Positions 8,420 to 17,981 of a stretch of 64,000 bases of DNA are shown here, piece after piece (position 1 is the first letter of the stretch; each line of letters begins with the position of its first letter). The notes under the pieces are model-generated. The model ran no database searches and was not told where the DNA came from. It worked only from the letters and a program-made list of their open reading frames with translations. This DNA is from Runella slithyformis DSM 19594 (GTDB lineage Bacteria > Bacteroidota > Bacteroidia > Cytophagales > Spirosomataceae). A program made the position numbers and the translations under genes. The stretch spans positions 5,283,001-5,347,000 of the forward strand of contig NC_015703.1 in NCBI RefSeq assembly GCF_000218895.1, in the 5' to 3' direction.

Positions 8420-10297
8420 TTATAAAGCTTCCCGAATAATTTTCAGTTGGTGCTTTAAATCAGCCAGTTGCTTTTGAGCCACTTCGATTTTTTTCACAAA
8501 CTCCGCACGAACTTTCTCGCCATTTTTCGAACGGCCAAAAAATTCAATATTGTTTTGCCAAATGGTTAAATCATTTTCAATTTGAGTCATCCGACGTCGA
8601 ATATCTGCCTCTTTCCGTTGCAGGCTCCGTGACGATTCTCCATCTGACACCATTGATACCTCATTTTCGAGAATCACCTGCTCTCTTTCTCTTGAAGATA
8701 GCTTCCCAATGGCACTTACATAAGCATTTACGGCATCAATATAACGTTTATTGATAGCCTGCATATCTTTTTTAGGTACAAATCCAATGCCGGCCCACTC
8801 TGATTTAAAGGCATTGAGATCCCCTAAATTTGCTTCGCCTGATTTGGCACCGGCCTCTATCGTTGCACACAGTGCTTGCTTTTTAGTCAGGTTTTCTACG
8901 AATTCTTTTTCAACCTCAGAATTTTTCGCACGCTTACGATCAAAATACGCATCGCAGGCTTTCTTAAAACGATTAAAAATGGAGTCCTTGAATTTTTCAG
9001 GCACCTGCCCTACCTGTTTCCATTGTTTTTGGAGCGCAATTACTTTATCCGTGTTACTGGATGTATCCTCACCGGTAGCTAAAATTTCTTCAACCGCTTC
9101 GCAAAGTTCTGTTTTCAACTTCAGGTTCTGCTCACGTTTAGCTTCCAGCTGACGAAAAAACTCACCCTTGTTATGGAAGAAGGTCTTCAGGGTTGCCCAG
9201 AATTTTTTACTCAACTCCCTTCCTTCATCCCGTAACATCTGGCCTTTGGCATTTACCCACTGCTCCTGCAACGCTACTACCTCCTTGGTCTTATCATTCC
9301 ATTCGTTGATACTGCCGGACGTAAATGCCGTGTATGGTACTAATGCTTCGTATATCTTAGACTTTATTTCGTAATTCTGCGAAAGCAATTGTTTCTGGTC
9401 TTCAGTCTGTGCTCTGCGGGCATCATATAAAACGTCTAAAGCCGCTTTCATACGTTGCCATAGGACTTCCTGCTCTGCTTTAGGGCCGGGTCCGATGTGC
9501 TTATATTCTTCAAAATGGGCATTGGCTTCTTCCAATACACCACGACTGAGGGGCTTACCTTCCAAACTTTTGGCAAGCGCTTCCACTTTTTCTACTAACT
9601 CGCCCTTGAGCTGTAAATTTTTCTTGCGGTCAAGTTCTTTGAGTTCAAAATAGATGTTTCGATTGCTGTAATATCGGTCGATCAATGCATGAAAGGTAGC
9701 CCATAATGTACTGTTGTGAGGAGAGGCAATATTTCCTGCGGCTTTCCACTCATCCTGAATTTTTTTGAACTCCTGCCAGCTGGAGCCCGGGTTTTTGGTA
9801 TTTGCTTCATCAGCATCGACCAATTCACGAAGGCGCTGAAGAAGTTGTGTCTTTACCGAGAAATTTTTATCTTTAAACTTCTCTAAATCCTGAAAGTAGT
9901 GATTTTTGACGTCTTTAATTTGACGATACAAAGATTCAAAACGCAGGGATAAGTCATCAGGTTTAAATTCAAATCCTTCTTCTGAGCCAGTTTCAGCGAT
10001 ATAGCGTTGTTCTGCTTCGTCACGTTCCGTTTTCCTGATTTGATCGAAAAACCCTTTAACCTCCTTGAGTATTTCGTCTGTTCGCTTAAAGTCAGCAGGT
10101 TTGGCCCCCTCACTTTTCGCGATTATTAGTTGGTTTTCTAATAAATTCACAAGTCCCTTTTTGTCAAGTTGAGTATAATCAACTGACTGTTCTTCAACCA
10201 CGTCAAGTTCTTCCATGGCTGCAACACTCTGCTGAGTGAGTTGTTCGCTTTCGCTTAATTCTGCTCCGTCGTTAATCATCGTAAATGTGGTAGTCAT
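8420..10297 (-). CDS. DUF349 repeat protein
   Basis: A 625-residue, highly charged, helical cytoplasmic protein. It contains several copies of the roughly 75-residue DUF349 helical unit, recognisable by repeated patterns of the type W-x-x-x-G-x-[IV]-x-x-x-x (DEWKAAGNIA, EQWVNAKGQM, KQWKQVGQVP, SEWAGIGFVP) followed by a helix with FxxxxDxYF/Y. The N-terminal 50 residues are acidic, and the C-terminal 80 form a predicted coiled coil. DUF349 proteins are common in Bacteroidota; the function is not established. The gene is divergent from pdxH; a perfect -7 box TATTTTTG lies at 10317-10310 on the minus strand. Confidence 0.88.
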   Translation of the reverse strand: MTTTFTMINDGAELSESEQLTQQSVAAMEELDVVEEQSVDYTQLDKKGLVNLLENQLIIAKSEGAKPADFKRTDEILKEVKGFFDQIRKTERDEAEQRYIAETGSEEGFEFKPDDLSLRFESLYRQIKDVKNHYFQDLEKFKDKNFSVKTQLLQRLRELVDADEANTKNPGSSWQEFKKIQDEWKAAGNIASPHNSTLWATFHALIDRYYSNRNIYFELKELDRKKNLQLKGELVEKVEALAKSLEGKPLSRGVLEEANAHFEEYKHIGPGPKAEQEVLWQRMKAALDVLYDARRAQTEDQKQLLSQNYEIKSKIYEALVPYTAFTSGSINEWNDKTKEVVALQEQWVNAKGQMLRDEGRELSKKFWATLKTFFHNKGEFFRQLEAKREQNLKLKTELCEAVEEILATGEDTSSNTDKVIALQKQWKQVGQVPEKFKDSIFNRFKKACDAYFDRKRAKNSEVEKEFVENLTKKQALCATIEAGAKSGEANLGDLNAFKSEWAGIGFVPKKDMQAINKRYIDAVNAYVSAIGKLSSREREQVILENEVSMVSDGESSRSLQRKEADIRRRMTQIENDLTIWQNNIEFFGRSKNGEKVRAEFVKKIEVAQKQLADLKHQLKIIREAL

Positions 10298-10383
10298 CGC
10301 TTAGATTTGCAAAAATAATAATAATGACCGTTTTTCGATGTTTCAAAACCGGTTTTTCAATTTTTAATCTAAATTAATCAAAA

Positions 10384-11028
10384 ATGGCAGGTACAAAACT
10401 GGCTGATTTACGAAAAGACTACACTTTAAACGGATTGAGTAAGCAAGATGTTTTAACGAATCCATTCAAACAATTTGAAAAGTGGTTTCTGGAAGCTCAA
10501 TCGGCCGAAGTAATTGAACCCAATGCAATGGTTCTAAGCACCTTGGGAGAGGATGGATACCCTCATGGCCGCGTTGTACTCCTAAAAGAGGTAGATTCGA
10601 CGGGCTTTTTGTTTTATACTAATTACAATAGCCACAAGGGGGCTGATTTAAAAATCCATCCGGTAGCCTCACTTACCTTTTGGTGGTCAGCACTCGAACG
10701 ACAGGTTCGGGTAACAGGTCCCGTAGAAAGGGTTCAGGATGAGGAATCAGACGCATATTTCAGCATTCGACCCCGTGGGAGCCAACTGGGAGCCTGGGTA
10801 TCTGAACAAAGTGAAGTGATCGAAAATCGGTCTTTTCTAACCGAACGACTAGCTCACCTCGAACAGCGATTTCAGGATCAACCTATACCTCGCCCACCGC
10901 ATTGGGGAGGCTATCGGGTAACTCCTATAGAAATTGAATTCTGGCAAGGCCGCCCAAGCCGTTTACACGATCGTATCAGATACCGTCTTGAAAAGACTGA
11001 ATGGAAGATTGAACGTTTATCCCCTTAA
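10384..11028 (+). CDS. pdxH: Pyridoxamine/pyridoxine 5'-phosphate oxidase
   Basis: FMN-dependent enzyme that oxidises pyridoxamine or pyridoxine 5'-phosphate to pyridoxal 5'-phosphate, the last step of vitamin B6 synthesis and salvage. The 214 residues match the family length. Visible motifs: the FMN-binding RVVLLKEVD (about 63-71), YTNYNSHKGADL (about 78-89), the substrate-contact region WVSEQSEVI (138-146) and the hallmark C-terminal EFWQGRPSRLHDR. It stands alone between the divergent DUF349 gene and the NYN gene. Confidence 0.96.
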   Translation: MAGTKLADLRKDYTLNGLSKQDVLTNPFKQFEKWFLEAQSAEVIEPNAMVLSTLGEDGYPHGRVVLLKEVDSTGFLFYTNYNSHKGADLKIHPVASLTFWWSALERQVRVTGPVERVQDEESDAYFSIRPRGSQLGAWVSEQSEVIENRSFLTERLAHLEQRFQDQPIPRPPHWGGYRVTPIEIEFWQGRPSRLHDRIRYRLEKTEWKIERLSP

Positions 11029-11164
11029 AAACTAAGTGTAATAGCTATCAAAATAATATCCCGAAAATTAAGAGTTTAATGTGTCTACTAACCAAGTGCA
11101 GCATTCAAAACGTAAATAGTTAAATAGTAAGCCCCTTCCGGGCTTTCCATTACAATCATAACTC

Positions 11165-12109
11165 ATGCATTATAGAAACCCCAATAGCTTAACCCGTATC
11201 GGTGTCTTTTACGACGGAAATTATTTTTTACACGTCAGTAATTACTATAACTATACTCATGAACGTCGCAGTCGAATCAGCATTAACGGGCTACATGATT
11301 TTATCCGGCAAAAAGTGGCTGAAGTAGAAAAAAGTGAGACGCGCCTCTGCCAAATTGTTGATGCTCATTATTTTCGAGGACGCCTAACGGCGGGCGAAGC
11401 AAGTCAGCGGGGTGATTTACTTTACTATGAACGGGTTTTTGATGATATTTTAATGTCTGAGGGAGTAACAACTCACTATTTACCTGTACGAAGCACGCTG
11501 GGAAAAAAACACGAAAAAGGAATTGACGTTTGGCTGGCGCTGGAAGCCTTTGAAATGGCTTTCTACAAACGCTTCGACGTTTTGGTACTTATTGCGGCAG
11601 ACGGCGATTATGTACCTCTGGTAAGAAAATTAAACACCCTTGGTACTCGGGTAATGGTATTGGGATGGGATTTTGAATATACCGATGAGGAAGGTGGACG
11701 TTTTTATACCCGTACATCTCAGGACCTGTTGGCGGAAGTGACCTATCCTGTCGCTATGCAGGAAATCATTAACAATCGAGGGGAAGAATTGGATAGTAAC
11801 CTTTTTGTGCCGCGCAATAAAGGGAAGGTGTTCACAAAACAGGGTGAAACTCCCAACGAAGAAATTTCCGAGGAATCCAATACAGCACTGCTAAACGATG
11901 AAGAGCGGAAGGAAAGCTTTATATTATCCCTTAAAGAAGGATTCGGGTTTATAAAATACCCTCCCAATAATGTCTTTTTTCATTATACCAGCCTACGTGA
12001 CTATGATTTCAACGACCTCGCTATCGGAGATCGGGTTCAGTTTACCCTTGATGAAAAAGATGGCAAGCGGGCCGTTGGACACGATGTTCTGGTATTGCAT
12101 GAAAAATAA
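11165..12109 (+). CDS. NYN-domain (LabA/DUF88-type) putative ribonuclease with C-terminal cold-shock-like domain
   Basis: A 314-residue two-domain protein. The N-terminal NYN/PIN-like fold (about 10-195) has the expected acidic positions: Asp17 and Asn19 in VFYDGNYF, Asp121 in KGIDVWLALEA, and Asp146/Asp148 in LIAADGDYVPL. NYN proteins of this class are thought to be metal-dependent RNases. After a polar linker, residues about 250-310 carry a cold-shock-like OB fold (GFGFIKYPPNNVFFHYTSL, then GDRVQFTLDEKDGK), an RNA-binding module that could deliver substrate. It is followed by a convergent terminator shared with the next gene. Target RNAs are unknown. Confidence 0.85.
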   Translation: MHYRNPNSLTRIGVFYDGNYFLHVSNYYNYTHERRSRISINGLHDFIRQKVAEVEKSETRLCQIVDAHYFRGRLTAGEASQRGDLLYYERVFDDILMSEGVTTHYLPVRSTLGKKHEKGIDVWLALEAFEMAFYKRFDVLVLIAADGDYVPLVRKLNTLGTRVMVLGWDFEYTDEEGGRFYTRTSQDLLAEVTYPVAMQEIINNRGEELDSNLFVPRNKGKVFTKQGETPNEEISEESNTALLNDEERKESFILSLKEGFGFIKYPPNNVFFHYTSLRDYDFNDLAIGDRVQFTLDEKDGKRAVGHDVLVLHEK

Positions 12110-12119
12110 AATTTTATGT

Positions 12120-12150
12120 GCAAAGAGGATGAGTACGTTTTCCTCTTTGC
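12120..12150. terminator. Bidirectional terminator between convergent genes
   Basis: GCAAAGAGGA pairs with TCCTCTTTGC around an 11-base loop; it sits between the stop codons of the NYN gene and the epimerase gene. The plus strand continues with CTATTTTT. Confidence 0.75.
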
Positions 12151-13323
12151 CTATTTTTCCAATCTTCTTACGATTTCATAGCACGCACGACTGTTATGGT
12201 AAGGGCATTTCCAAAAACTCACTTTTGCATTTCGTACAGGAGTTAAATCAGGCTTTACAGTCCCAAACCAATCGCCTTTTTGAGTATCCATCACGTATTT
12301 TTTGATAAACTCCCAGCTTTTCAGTGATTTGTCTTTATAGTGTGATTCCCCCGTAAGCTCATACGCATTGTAAAATCCAACCATTTGTTCGGCCAAGACC
12401 CACCAACTTCGTTCGTGATTGCGGTGATTGGCAGCGGGGTCAAATTCATAATCCAGCGCACCGTCTTCTCCCAATCCCGTACAGGCTGCTTCTGCCATTT
12501 TGATGCACAACTGCTTTACTTTTTGACTTCGTTCATGATCATTGAGTACTTCTGCGGTTTCCCACAGCAGCCAGGAAGCTTCAATGTCGTGACCGTAAGA
12601 AATGGTTTCATCTTTCGGTTGCCAGTCTCGATCAAAGAACAGGCGCAAACGATACGTTTCAGGACTGACCAATTTTTCCATAAACGCGTCTGTAAGATGA
12701 ACTACCCGTTTCTTAAGAAGAGCATCAGGCCAAACGCGGTACAAATTGGTAAACGCTTCTATGATATGCAAATGAGTGTTTTGGGATTTATTCCAAGGCA
12801 TCTTACTCAAAATCAGATCGTCAACGGTTTCCCAACTTGGACCGAAGGCTTCAAAATATCCGCCTTTTTCAGCATCGTATCCGTGTTTATCAACGGTCTG
12901 AAACAATTCCTGCGCAAAATCCAAAGCAGGTTTAAATTTAGAAGCTGCGTAATATTCACTCAATCCGTAGATGGCAAAAGCGTGACCATAAAGTTGTTTA
13001 CGGGTTTCGAGCGGTACACCTGCTGCCGTAACCGACCAATAAACACCCCCGTTTTTTGTGTCACGAAAATGATTATACAAATAATGATAAGCTCTGTCTG
13101 CAAGGACCAGATAACGTCGGCGGTGGAAATGTCGGTACGCCAGGGAAAAAGTCCATAAGATACGACTGATTAAAATAATTGAACGAGAAGCATCTAATAC
13201 GGGCTGATTATCATAATTAACCTGCCCATGAAAGCCTCCCCGCTGATAGTCGGGCGAAAATTTTTCCCAGTAAGCTAAGATACGTTTCCACTCGGTCAGG
13301 TTTTCGCGGGCAAATCGGTCCAT
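12151..13323 (-). CDS. AGE-family epimerase, cellobiose 2-epimerase-like
   Basis: An (alpha/alpha)6-barrel sugar epimerase of 390 residues. The pattern of conserved segments fits cellobiose 2-epimerases, which interconvert the reducing-end glucose of beta-1,4-disaccharides with mannose: NTHLHIIEAFTNLY, SYGHDIEASWLLWE, NHERSWWVLAEQ and the C-terminal KVSFWKCPYHNSRAC, containing the histidines used as acid/base catalysts. No signal peptide, so cytosolic. The related N-acylglucosamine 2-epimerase is the main alternative; the SWWVLAEQ and KCPYHNSRA segments favour the cellobiose enzyme. It stands alone, so the substrate is inferred from family features only. Confidence 0.82.
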   Translation of the reverse strand: MDRFARENLTEWKRILAYWEKFSPDYQRGGFHGQVNYDNQPVLDASRSIILISRILWTFSLAYRHFHRRRYLVLADRAYHYLYNHFRDTKNGGVYWSVTAAGVPLETRKQLYGHAFAIYGLSEYYAASKFKPALDFAQELFQTVDKHGYDAEKGGYFEAFGPSWETVDDLILSKMPWNKSQNTHLHIIEAFTNLYRVWPDALLKKRVVHLTDAFMEKLVSPETYRLRLFFDRDWQPKDETISYGHDIEASWLLWETAEVLNDHERSQKVKQLCIKMAEAACTGLGEDGALDYEFDPAANHRNHERSWWVLAEQMVGFYNAYELTGESHYKDKSLKSWEFIKKYVMDTQKGDWFGTVKPDLTPVRNAKVSFWKCPYHNSRACYEIVRRLEK

Positions 13324-13399
13324 GATTCAGGAATAGTCTAAAGTGAAGAAAGATTTAACGATAAAAGCTCGACGTATAGGGAATATAATCACGAACCCG

Positions 13400-14362
13400 C
13401 TAGTTTTCGTTTTCGGGCCGAACGTTAAAAAGTCGCTGTAACCAACTTCGTTTTTCGGTTTCCTCTTCTACTTTGACAGACTCATTGCGTGAAAAGGAAG
13501 CCAAAGGACCTAAATCCGGCTGACCAGCATCAACCCAACAGGTAAACCAAAAATCTGCGACCATTTTGACCGAAGCCCGCATTTGCCGCTCTACCTGGCG
13601 GTTTAGCAATTGATGGTATTTCTGGGAAAACTCACGGGAATACGTTTTGAAGATCACACCGTTACGGTCTTCTAAAGTATATTTCAACTCCGGTTTCATC
13701 TGCTTCGACACCTCCGCTTCGAATCGTAATACGCTGTCCAATGCCGCATTGGCCTGTCGAACAGCCCGCCAGGCACGCAGCGCAATTCTTTCTTCATATA
13801 CCGCTCTCCCTACAAACATATCGTATTCTTCCGCATAAAGTTCGGGCAGGCGAGTTTCCCAGAAGGCATGAATCCCTTCCTGTCCCGTGTACTGACCGTT
13901 ATAATTGCGAGTCGTATGAAGGGGGACATTGGCATCCGCAATATAATGCCCTAAGTCTGCCGCAACACGTAAAATACGTTGGGCATTTCGCTGCCGAAAG
14001 GCTTCGGTCAACTGCGATTTATAGTGTTGAATCGCCCACGGAACAGTGCCATTCAGGGCCAGGGTATCCTCCCCAAACTTTTTTACCGCTTCATTCCAAA
14101 ACAACGGCAGTTTATAGAGGGCACTGTCGCCATAGGCTTCGGTGTCGATATAATGGCGCGGGGCCTCTCCTGCTATAGCATAACGACGCCTGTCGGGGTT
14201 CACGGCATTTTCCGTCAAATAATCAATATGTTTCTTAAAGAAGACCTGCATCTCGGGAGGCAATGAAAAAACAGCAAGCCGATTGATGCGTTGATGTGCC
14301 CAAAAACCCCATAACCCCGGGGGCTTCACGGCAAAAAAAACGAAACATAAAGGCAAAATCAT
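13400..14362 (-). CDS. Zinc-dependent phospholipase C / S1-P1 nuclease-like protein
   Basis: The longest frame opens at 14473, but the internal ATG at 14362 is preferred because it gives a hydrophobic signal segment (ILPLCFVFFAVK) directly before the mature start GLWGFWAHQRINRLAVF. In this fold the N-terminal Trp and successive His/Asp residues bind three zinc ions: WAHQ, PRHYIDTE, DLGHYIADANVPLHTT and GIHAFWE provide them here. Likely exported. The family covers phospholipases and single-strand nucleases; activity cannot be decided from sequence. Monocistronic by position; neighbours are unrelated. Confidence 0.78.
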   Translation of the reverse strand: MILPLCFVFFAVKPPGLWGFWAHQRINRLAVFSLPPEMQVFFKKHIDYLTENAVNPDRRRYAIAGEAPRHYIDTEAYGDSALYKLPLFWNEAVKKFGEDTLALNGTVPWAIQHYKSQLTEAFRQRNAQRILRVAADLGHYIADANVPLHTTRNYNGQYTGQEGIHAFWETRLPELYAEEYDMFVGRAVYEERIALRAWRAVRQANAALDSVLRFEAEVSKQMKPELKYTLEDRNGVIFKTYSREFSQKYHQLLNRQVERQMRASVKMVADFWFTCWVDAGQPDLGPLASFSRNESVKVEEETEKRSWLQRLFNVRPENEN

Positions 14363-14780
14363 AAAAAAAAATGATTTTACAGTTCCTGTTTCCGGAATAA
14401 ACCACGTCCTTATACCAAATATTATTTGGTTTGACTTAAGATTTAAATATTGCAGAATGTACTTTGCTAACATTAAATAAATGGGTTAAGTAACAAAAAA
14501 CCTGTCAAATCAATGAATATTGGTTTACTTAAATGCCTATTGATGAGCAAAAACGGTCAAAACCATTACAAAATGTGTATCATTGTGGTATTCAGGCATT
14601 GAAACCATGTTTTGCGGTTTGTTTTTGTTCCATAATTTGATTTGGCAAAACTACATTTTATCAGAATTATTACAATTTTTTATTAAAAATATACAATTTT
14701 TGAAATACATTCGTTAATTTTGCATCGTATTCAAACATCGGAAATTCGTTAAGCAGTACTTTTTTAATTCATTACTTATC
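14363..14780. promoter_or_regulatory. Intergenic region with -7 element for the Dabb gene
   Basis: Divergent intergenic DNA. The only clear signal is TAATTTTG at 14715-14722 followed by C, a perfect TAnnTTTG box 58 bases before the Dabb start. No -33 element at normal spacing is seen, and nothing else was recognised. Confidence 0.45.
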
Positions 14781-15179
14781 ATGGACAAGAAAAAATTCTT
14801 CGGATACATTAAACCTGTTTTTGGACTGTGCGTATTTATGCTCATTATTTACGGTGCCTATACTCCAAGCCAAAAAGCTGAAATTCAAAAAATCGTTTGT
14901 ATTAAATTCAAATCGGGTGCCTCAGCGGCTACCATCGAGCAGCACATGAATCAGTTTGCCCAATTGAGACGTGAAATACCTCAAATGGTAGCATATACCG
15001 GCGGAAAAACACTAAGTGTAACGGGAAAACCCGAATATGATGCCATGCATTATTTAACCTTCCGTACAGAAGATGACATTACGACTTTTCAAAATCATCC
15101 TAAGTACCGAGAGTTTGTTAAAAACAATGAAGCTATTTGGGAAAAAGAACTGGTTATTGATGCCAACATTCAGAAGTAA
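14781..15179 (+). CDS. Dabb-family (stress-responsive alpha/beta barrel) protein, membrane-anchored or exported
   Basis: A 132-residue protein. Residues about 11-28 are a hydrophobic signal or anchor (KPVFGLCVFMLIIYGAYT). The rest is one Dabb ferredoxin-like domain: IQKIVCIKFKSGASAATIEQH opens the first strand and helix, VTGKPEYDAMHYLTF is the usual central strand, and NHPKYREFVKNNEAIWEK the last helix. Dabb domains dimerise into a barrel; molecular roles vary and are mostly unknown. Its own promoter and terminator suggest a single-gene unit. Confidence 0.82.
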   Translation: MDKKKFFGYIKPVFGLCVFMLIIYGAYTPSQKAEIQKIVCIKFKSGASAATIEQHMNQFAQLRREIPQMVAYTGGKTLSVTGKPEYDAMHYLTFRTEDDITTFQNHPKYREFVKNNEAIWEKELVIDANIQK

Positions 15180-15196
15180 CTTATTTTTTGAAGCAT

Positions 15197-15231
15197 AAAA
15201 AAACGCGACTTTTTTCAAGTCGCGTTTTTTT
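15197..15231. terminator. Bidirectional terminator after the Dabb gene
   Basis: CGCGACTT and AAGTCGCG flanked by seven A and seven T form a strong symmetric terminator between convergent genes. Confidence 0.88.
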
Positions 15232-15248
15232 GTATTTTTTGATTTACG

Positions 15249-16046
15249 TTAGCCGGAAACTTTCCCCATGACATACATCTCTGATAATGTAGGACTGGGA
15301 CTGCCGCCGCGTTTCTCAAGTGTTACAGCAAAGGCTTCCGCCTGCGATGCGGCTTTCATTTTCTGCATAACACCATTGACATCAAACACTCCGAGGTCAA
15401 CCGGTTTCCCGCCAACCAAACCCCAAAGTTGATATTGCTTATCCGCTTGCGGCACCGGCAGGGAAAGAACATTGAGCCGGACTTCCTGCGTTTTAGGATT
15501 CCACACTACCCGTACCGCACTGTTAGGCGATTTTTCAACCCCTTTTAAGGTCACAAATTGATTATCCGGATTATCTAAATTGGCAATTAACTCGTTTTTT
15601 TGCGTCAGCTCAGCACTTTGCCGATCTAAGGCCGTGTTTACCGTATCCAAACGAGCATTAAAATACACCGCCGAACCGATCAATGCCACCACTGATGCGG
15701 CTGCTACCCATCCCCACTGAAATGACGATTGACGTGAATCCAATTTATACACCGGTGTTTCATCTTCCTCACTTCCTTCCAATGACGAACCATTTGATGA
15801 AACCGCCTTTTTATCAACCGCGAATTCTAACTGCACCATTATTTTACTTTTGAGCTCAGCAGGGGGTGTTACCCGATGGGCAAACGCGTAACGTTCGACG
15901 GCTTCACCGAGTTGGTCCAACTCGGTTTTAATTTCAGGATATATTTTTGAAAGACATTCTACTTCCCGCCGTTCCTGATCTGTAATATTCCCGGAAAGAT
16001 AGTCTTCCAAAATCCCCGATTCGATATATGCTTTTATGTCAATCAT
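15249..16046 (-). CDS. Anti-sigma factor, RskA family
   Basis: A single-pass membrane anti-sigma factor of 265 residues. An N-terminal cytoplasmic zinc-less anti-sigma domain (about 1-100; ESGILEDYLSGNITDQERREV) is followed by one membrane helix (about 112-132; WVAAASVVALIGSAVYF) and a C-terminal periplasmic RskA domain with the typical LSLPVPQADKQYQLWGLVGGKPVDLGV region. It overlaps the stop of the sigma gene by four bases (ATGA), so the two are co-translated. It is expected to hold the neighbouring sigma factor at the membrane until a signal releases it. Confidence 0.9.
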   Translation of the reverse strand: MIDIKAYIESGILEDYLSGNITDQERREVECLSKIYPEIKTELDQLGEAVERYAFAHRVTPPAELKSKIMVQLEFAVDKKAVSSNGSSLEGSEEDETPVYKLDSRQSSFQWGWVAAASVVALIGSAVYFNARLDTVNTALDRQSAELTQKNELIANLDNPDNQFVTLKGVEKSPNSAVRVVWNPKTQEVRLNVLSLPVPQADKQYQLWGLVGGKPVDLGVFDVNGVMQKMKAASQAEAFAVTLEKRGGSPSPTLSEMYVMGKVSG

Positions 16047-16582
16047 GTACCAAAATATTTTCTTAAATCCCTAAGAGCGCTTCTTACACGCGTTTTGACC
16101 GTACCGAGCGGGATATCAAGCCGCTGAGCCGTTTCTTCGTGTGTATAGCCACCCCAATATACCATTTCAATCAGCTTCTGCTGCTCCGGTTTCAGATGAG
16201 TAACAACCTCTCTCAGCTCTTTAGCATTCAAGTCATTATAAATTTCCTGATGCGCTTCTACCCAATATACGGCTGAAGCAATATCTTGGATTTCAGGGCT
16301 GTTAATGCGTAGATAATCAATGGATGTATTACGTGCAATGTTGAGCATCCACGTAAAAAGCCTTCCCTTTCCCACATCATACCGTGCAATATTTTTCCAA
16401 ATCTTAACGAAGATTTCCTGTAGCAAATCCTGCGCCGTTTCTTCGGTGCGAACCAATTTAAGGACTACCCCATACAAGGCATCGGAGTAATTATCATACA
16501 GGTAGTTAAATGCTTTCTGATCTTGGTGTCGGAGCATTTCAACGAGTTCGCCTTCATCGTATTTAGGCAATTTTAATCCCAT
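16043..16582 (-). CDS. ECF RNA polymerase sigma factor (SigK-like)
   Basis: A 179-residue sigma-70 family factor with only regions 2 and 4. Region 2 is seen in LYDNYSDALYGVVLKLVRTEETAQDLLQE (about 24-55) and KGRLFTWMLNIARNTSIDYLR; region 4 is the C-terminal EMVYWGGYTHEETAQRLDIPLGTVKTRVRSALRDLR with its helix-turn-helix. Pairing with an RskA-type anti-sigma points to a SigK-like group. The signal and regulon are unknown. Co-transcribed with the anti-sigma gene, which overlaps it. Confidence 0.92.
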   Translation of the reverse strand: MGLKLPKYDEGELVEMLRHQDQKAFNYLYDNYSDALYGVVLKLVRTEETAQDLLQEIFVKIWKNIARYDVGKGRLFTWMLNIARNTSIDYLRINSPEIQDIASAVYWVEAHQEIYNDLNAKELREVVTHLKPEQQKLIEMVYWGGYTHEETAQRLDIPLGTVKTRVRSALRDLRKYFGT

Positions 16583-16781
16583 ATAGTACGGTTAATACCT
16601 TTTGTTAGTTTGAGTATATATACGCCCAACGGGCCAAAGTAGACTTCGGGTTTCCTTTTTTTTTCAAAATGCACATTTAAATAAGCAAGAGCACCTTAAA
16701 TCTATCGTCATTTATCTTCCTTTGGGTAAAATGAGCCTTCTCCAATGTACGCGAATGTTGAATAGAGCAAACCTGTCTTAG

Positions 16782-17972
16782 CTATTCTACCCACAGTACC
16801 AAGCCCTTTAGATAACTGCCTTCGGGATGAAATAAATTGACGGGGTGGTCTGGGGGCTGGGTGATCTGATGCAGTACCCGAACTTGCCTGCCCGCTTCAA
16901 TTGCCGCCGCCACGATCGTATTATAAAACAGTTCACGGTCAACCACCTGCGAACAGGAAAAAGTAAACAGAATCCCATTGGCTTTTAAATGCCGTATACC
17001 CTCTGCATTCAAGCGTTTATATCCCTGCACCGCTCGATGACGAGCAGCCATACTTTTGGCAAAGGCCGGCGGGTCGAGCACCATTACATCGTACGTATCT
17101 GAGGTTTGCTTCAGGAATGCCATTACATCTTCGGCGTAGGACTGATGGGTGGCGGTTTCTCCGAAATTTGCCTGAACATTTTGATTGGTCAGCTCAATGG
17201 CCTTTTTGGAAACATCGACGGAATCTACCTGATCGGCCCCGGCCGCCAACGCATAAATGGAAAATCCGCCGGAATAACAGAAGGCATTCAGTACTTTTTT
17301 CCCTTTGGCGTAATAGGCCAACAGATCACGGTTGTTTCGTTGATCCAGAAAAAACCCTGTTTTTTGTCCGGTCTCCCAATCTATCAAAAAAGTGTGCCCA
17401 TTTTCCCGAACGGTATGAGGCACAGTACAACTCCCGAATAAATAGCTATTTTGTACATTTTTGGCAAAATTTTCGGGCAACGTCTCGGCACTTTTGTGAT
17501 AAATGGCTTTTAAGGCAATACCATACACATCCTGCAACGCAAGGGAAATATCTTCCAATACCCGATACATGCCAATGGAATGGGCCTGAACGACCGCAAC
17601 CCCGTTATAATAATCAATGATTAATCCGGGTAATCCATCCCCTTCTCCATGCACTAAGCGATAGCAATTGGTAGTATCAGCCGAATGATTGGCAAAAATA
17701 ACGTTCCGCACGGTGAGGGCATTTTGCAGTTTTTGCTTCCAAAATGCTACATCGGGCACTATTTTTTCGTAACTGAATAGCTTAACGGCAATAGTGCCAT
17801 TGTGATAGTGCCCCGTAGCCAGGTAGTTGTTACGACTATCTGTTACTTCGACAATATCACCGTCAGAAGGTTGGCCTTTCATGGAAGCAATTGCTCCTGA
17901 AAAAACCCACGGATGAAAACGGCGAACGGCTTCATCACGATTTGTTTTAAGAATAATTTGGGGAAACGTCAT
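16782..17972 (-). CDS. rlmI: 23S rRNA (cytosine-C5) methyltransferase, RlmI-like
   Basis: SAM-dependent methyltransferase of 396 residues with the RlmI architecture: N-terminal PUA RNA-binding domain (about 1-75; RRFHPWVFSGAI), a linker domain, then a Rossmann fold with motif I NAFCYSGGFSIYALAAGA, the acidic motif QVDSVDVSKKA, the DPPAF motif VLDPPAFAK and a late cysteine motif TFSCSQVV. In E. coli RlmI makes m5C1962 of 23S rRNA. It lies nine bases behind the HPr-kinase-like gene on the same strand and so is the last gene of the RiPP transcript, probably a passenger. Confidence 0.9.
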   Translation of the reverse strand: MTFPQIILKTNRDEAVRRFHPWVFSGAIASMKGQPSDGDIVEVTDSRNNYLATGHYHNGTIAVKLFSYEKIVPDVAFWKQKLQNALTVRNVIFANHSADTTNCYRLVHGEGDGLPGLIIDYYNGVAVVQAHSIGMYRVLEDISLALQDVYGIALKAIYHKSAETLPENFAKNVQNSYLFGSCTVPHTVRENGHTFLIDWETGQKTGFFLDQRNNRDLLAYYAKGKKVLNAFCYSGGFSIYALAAGADQVDSVDVSKKAIELTNQNVQANFGETATHQSYAEDVMAFLKQTSDTYDVMVLDPPAFAKSMAARHRAVQGYKRLNAEGIRHLKANGILFTFSCSQVVDRELFYNTIVAAAIEAGRQVRVLHQITQPPDHPVNLFHPEGSYLKGLVLWVE

Positions 17973-17981
17973 TGGCTTCAG

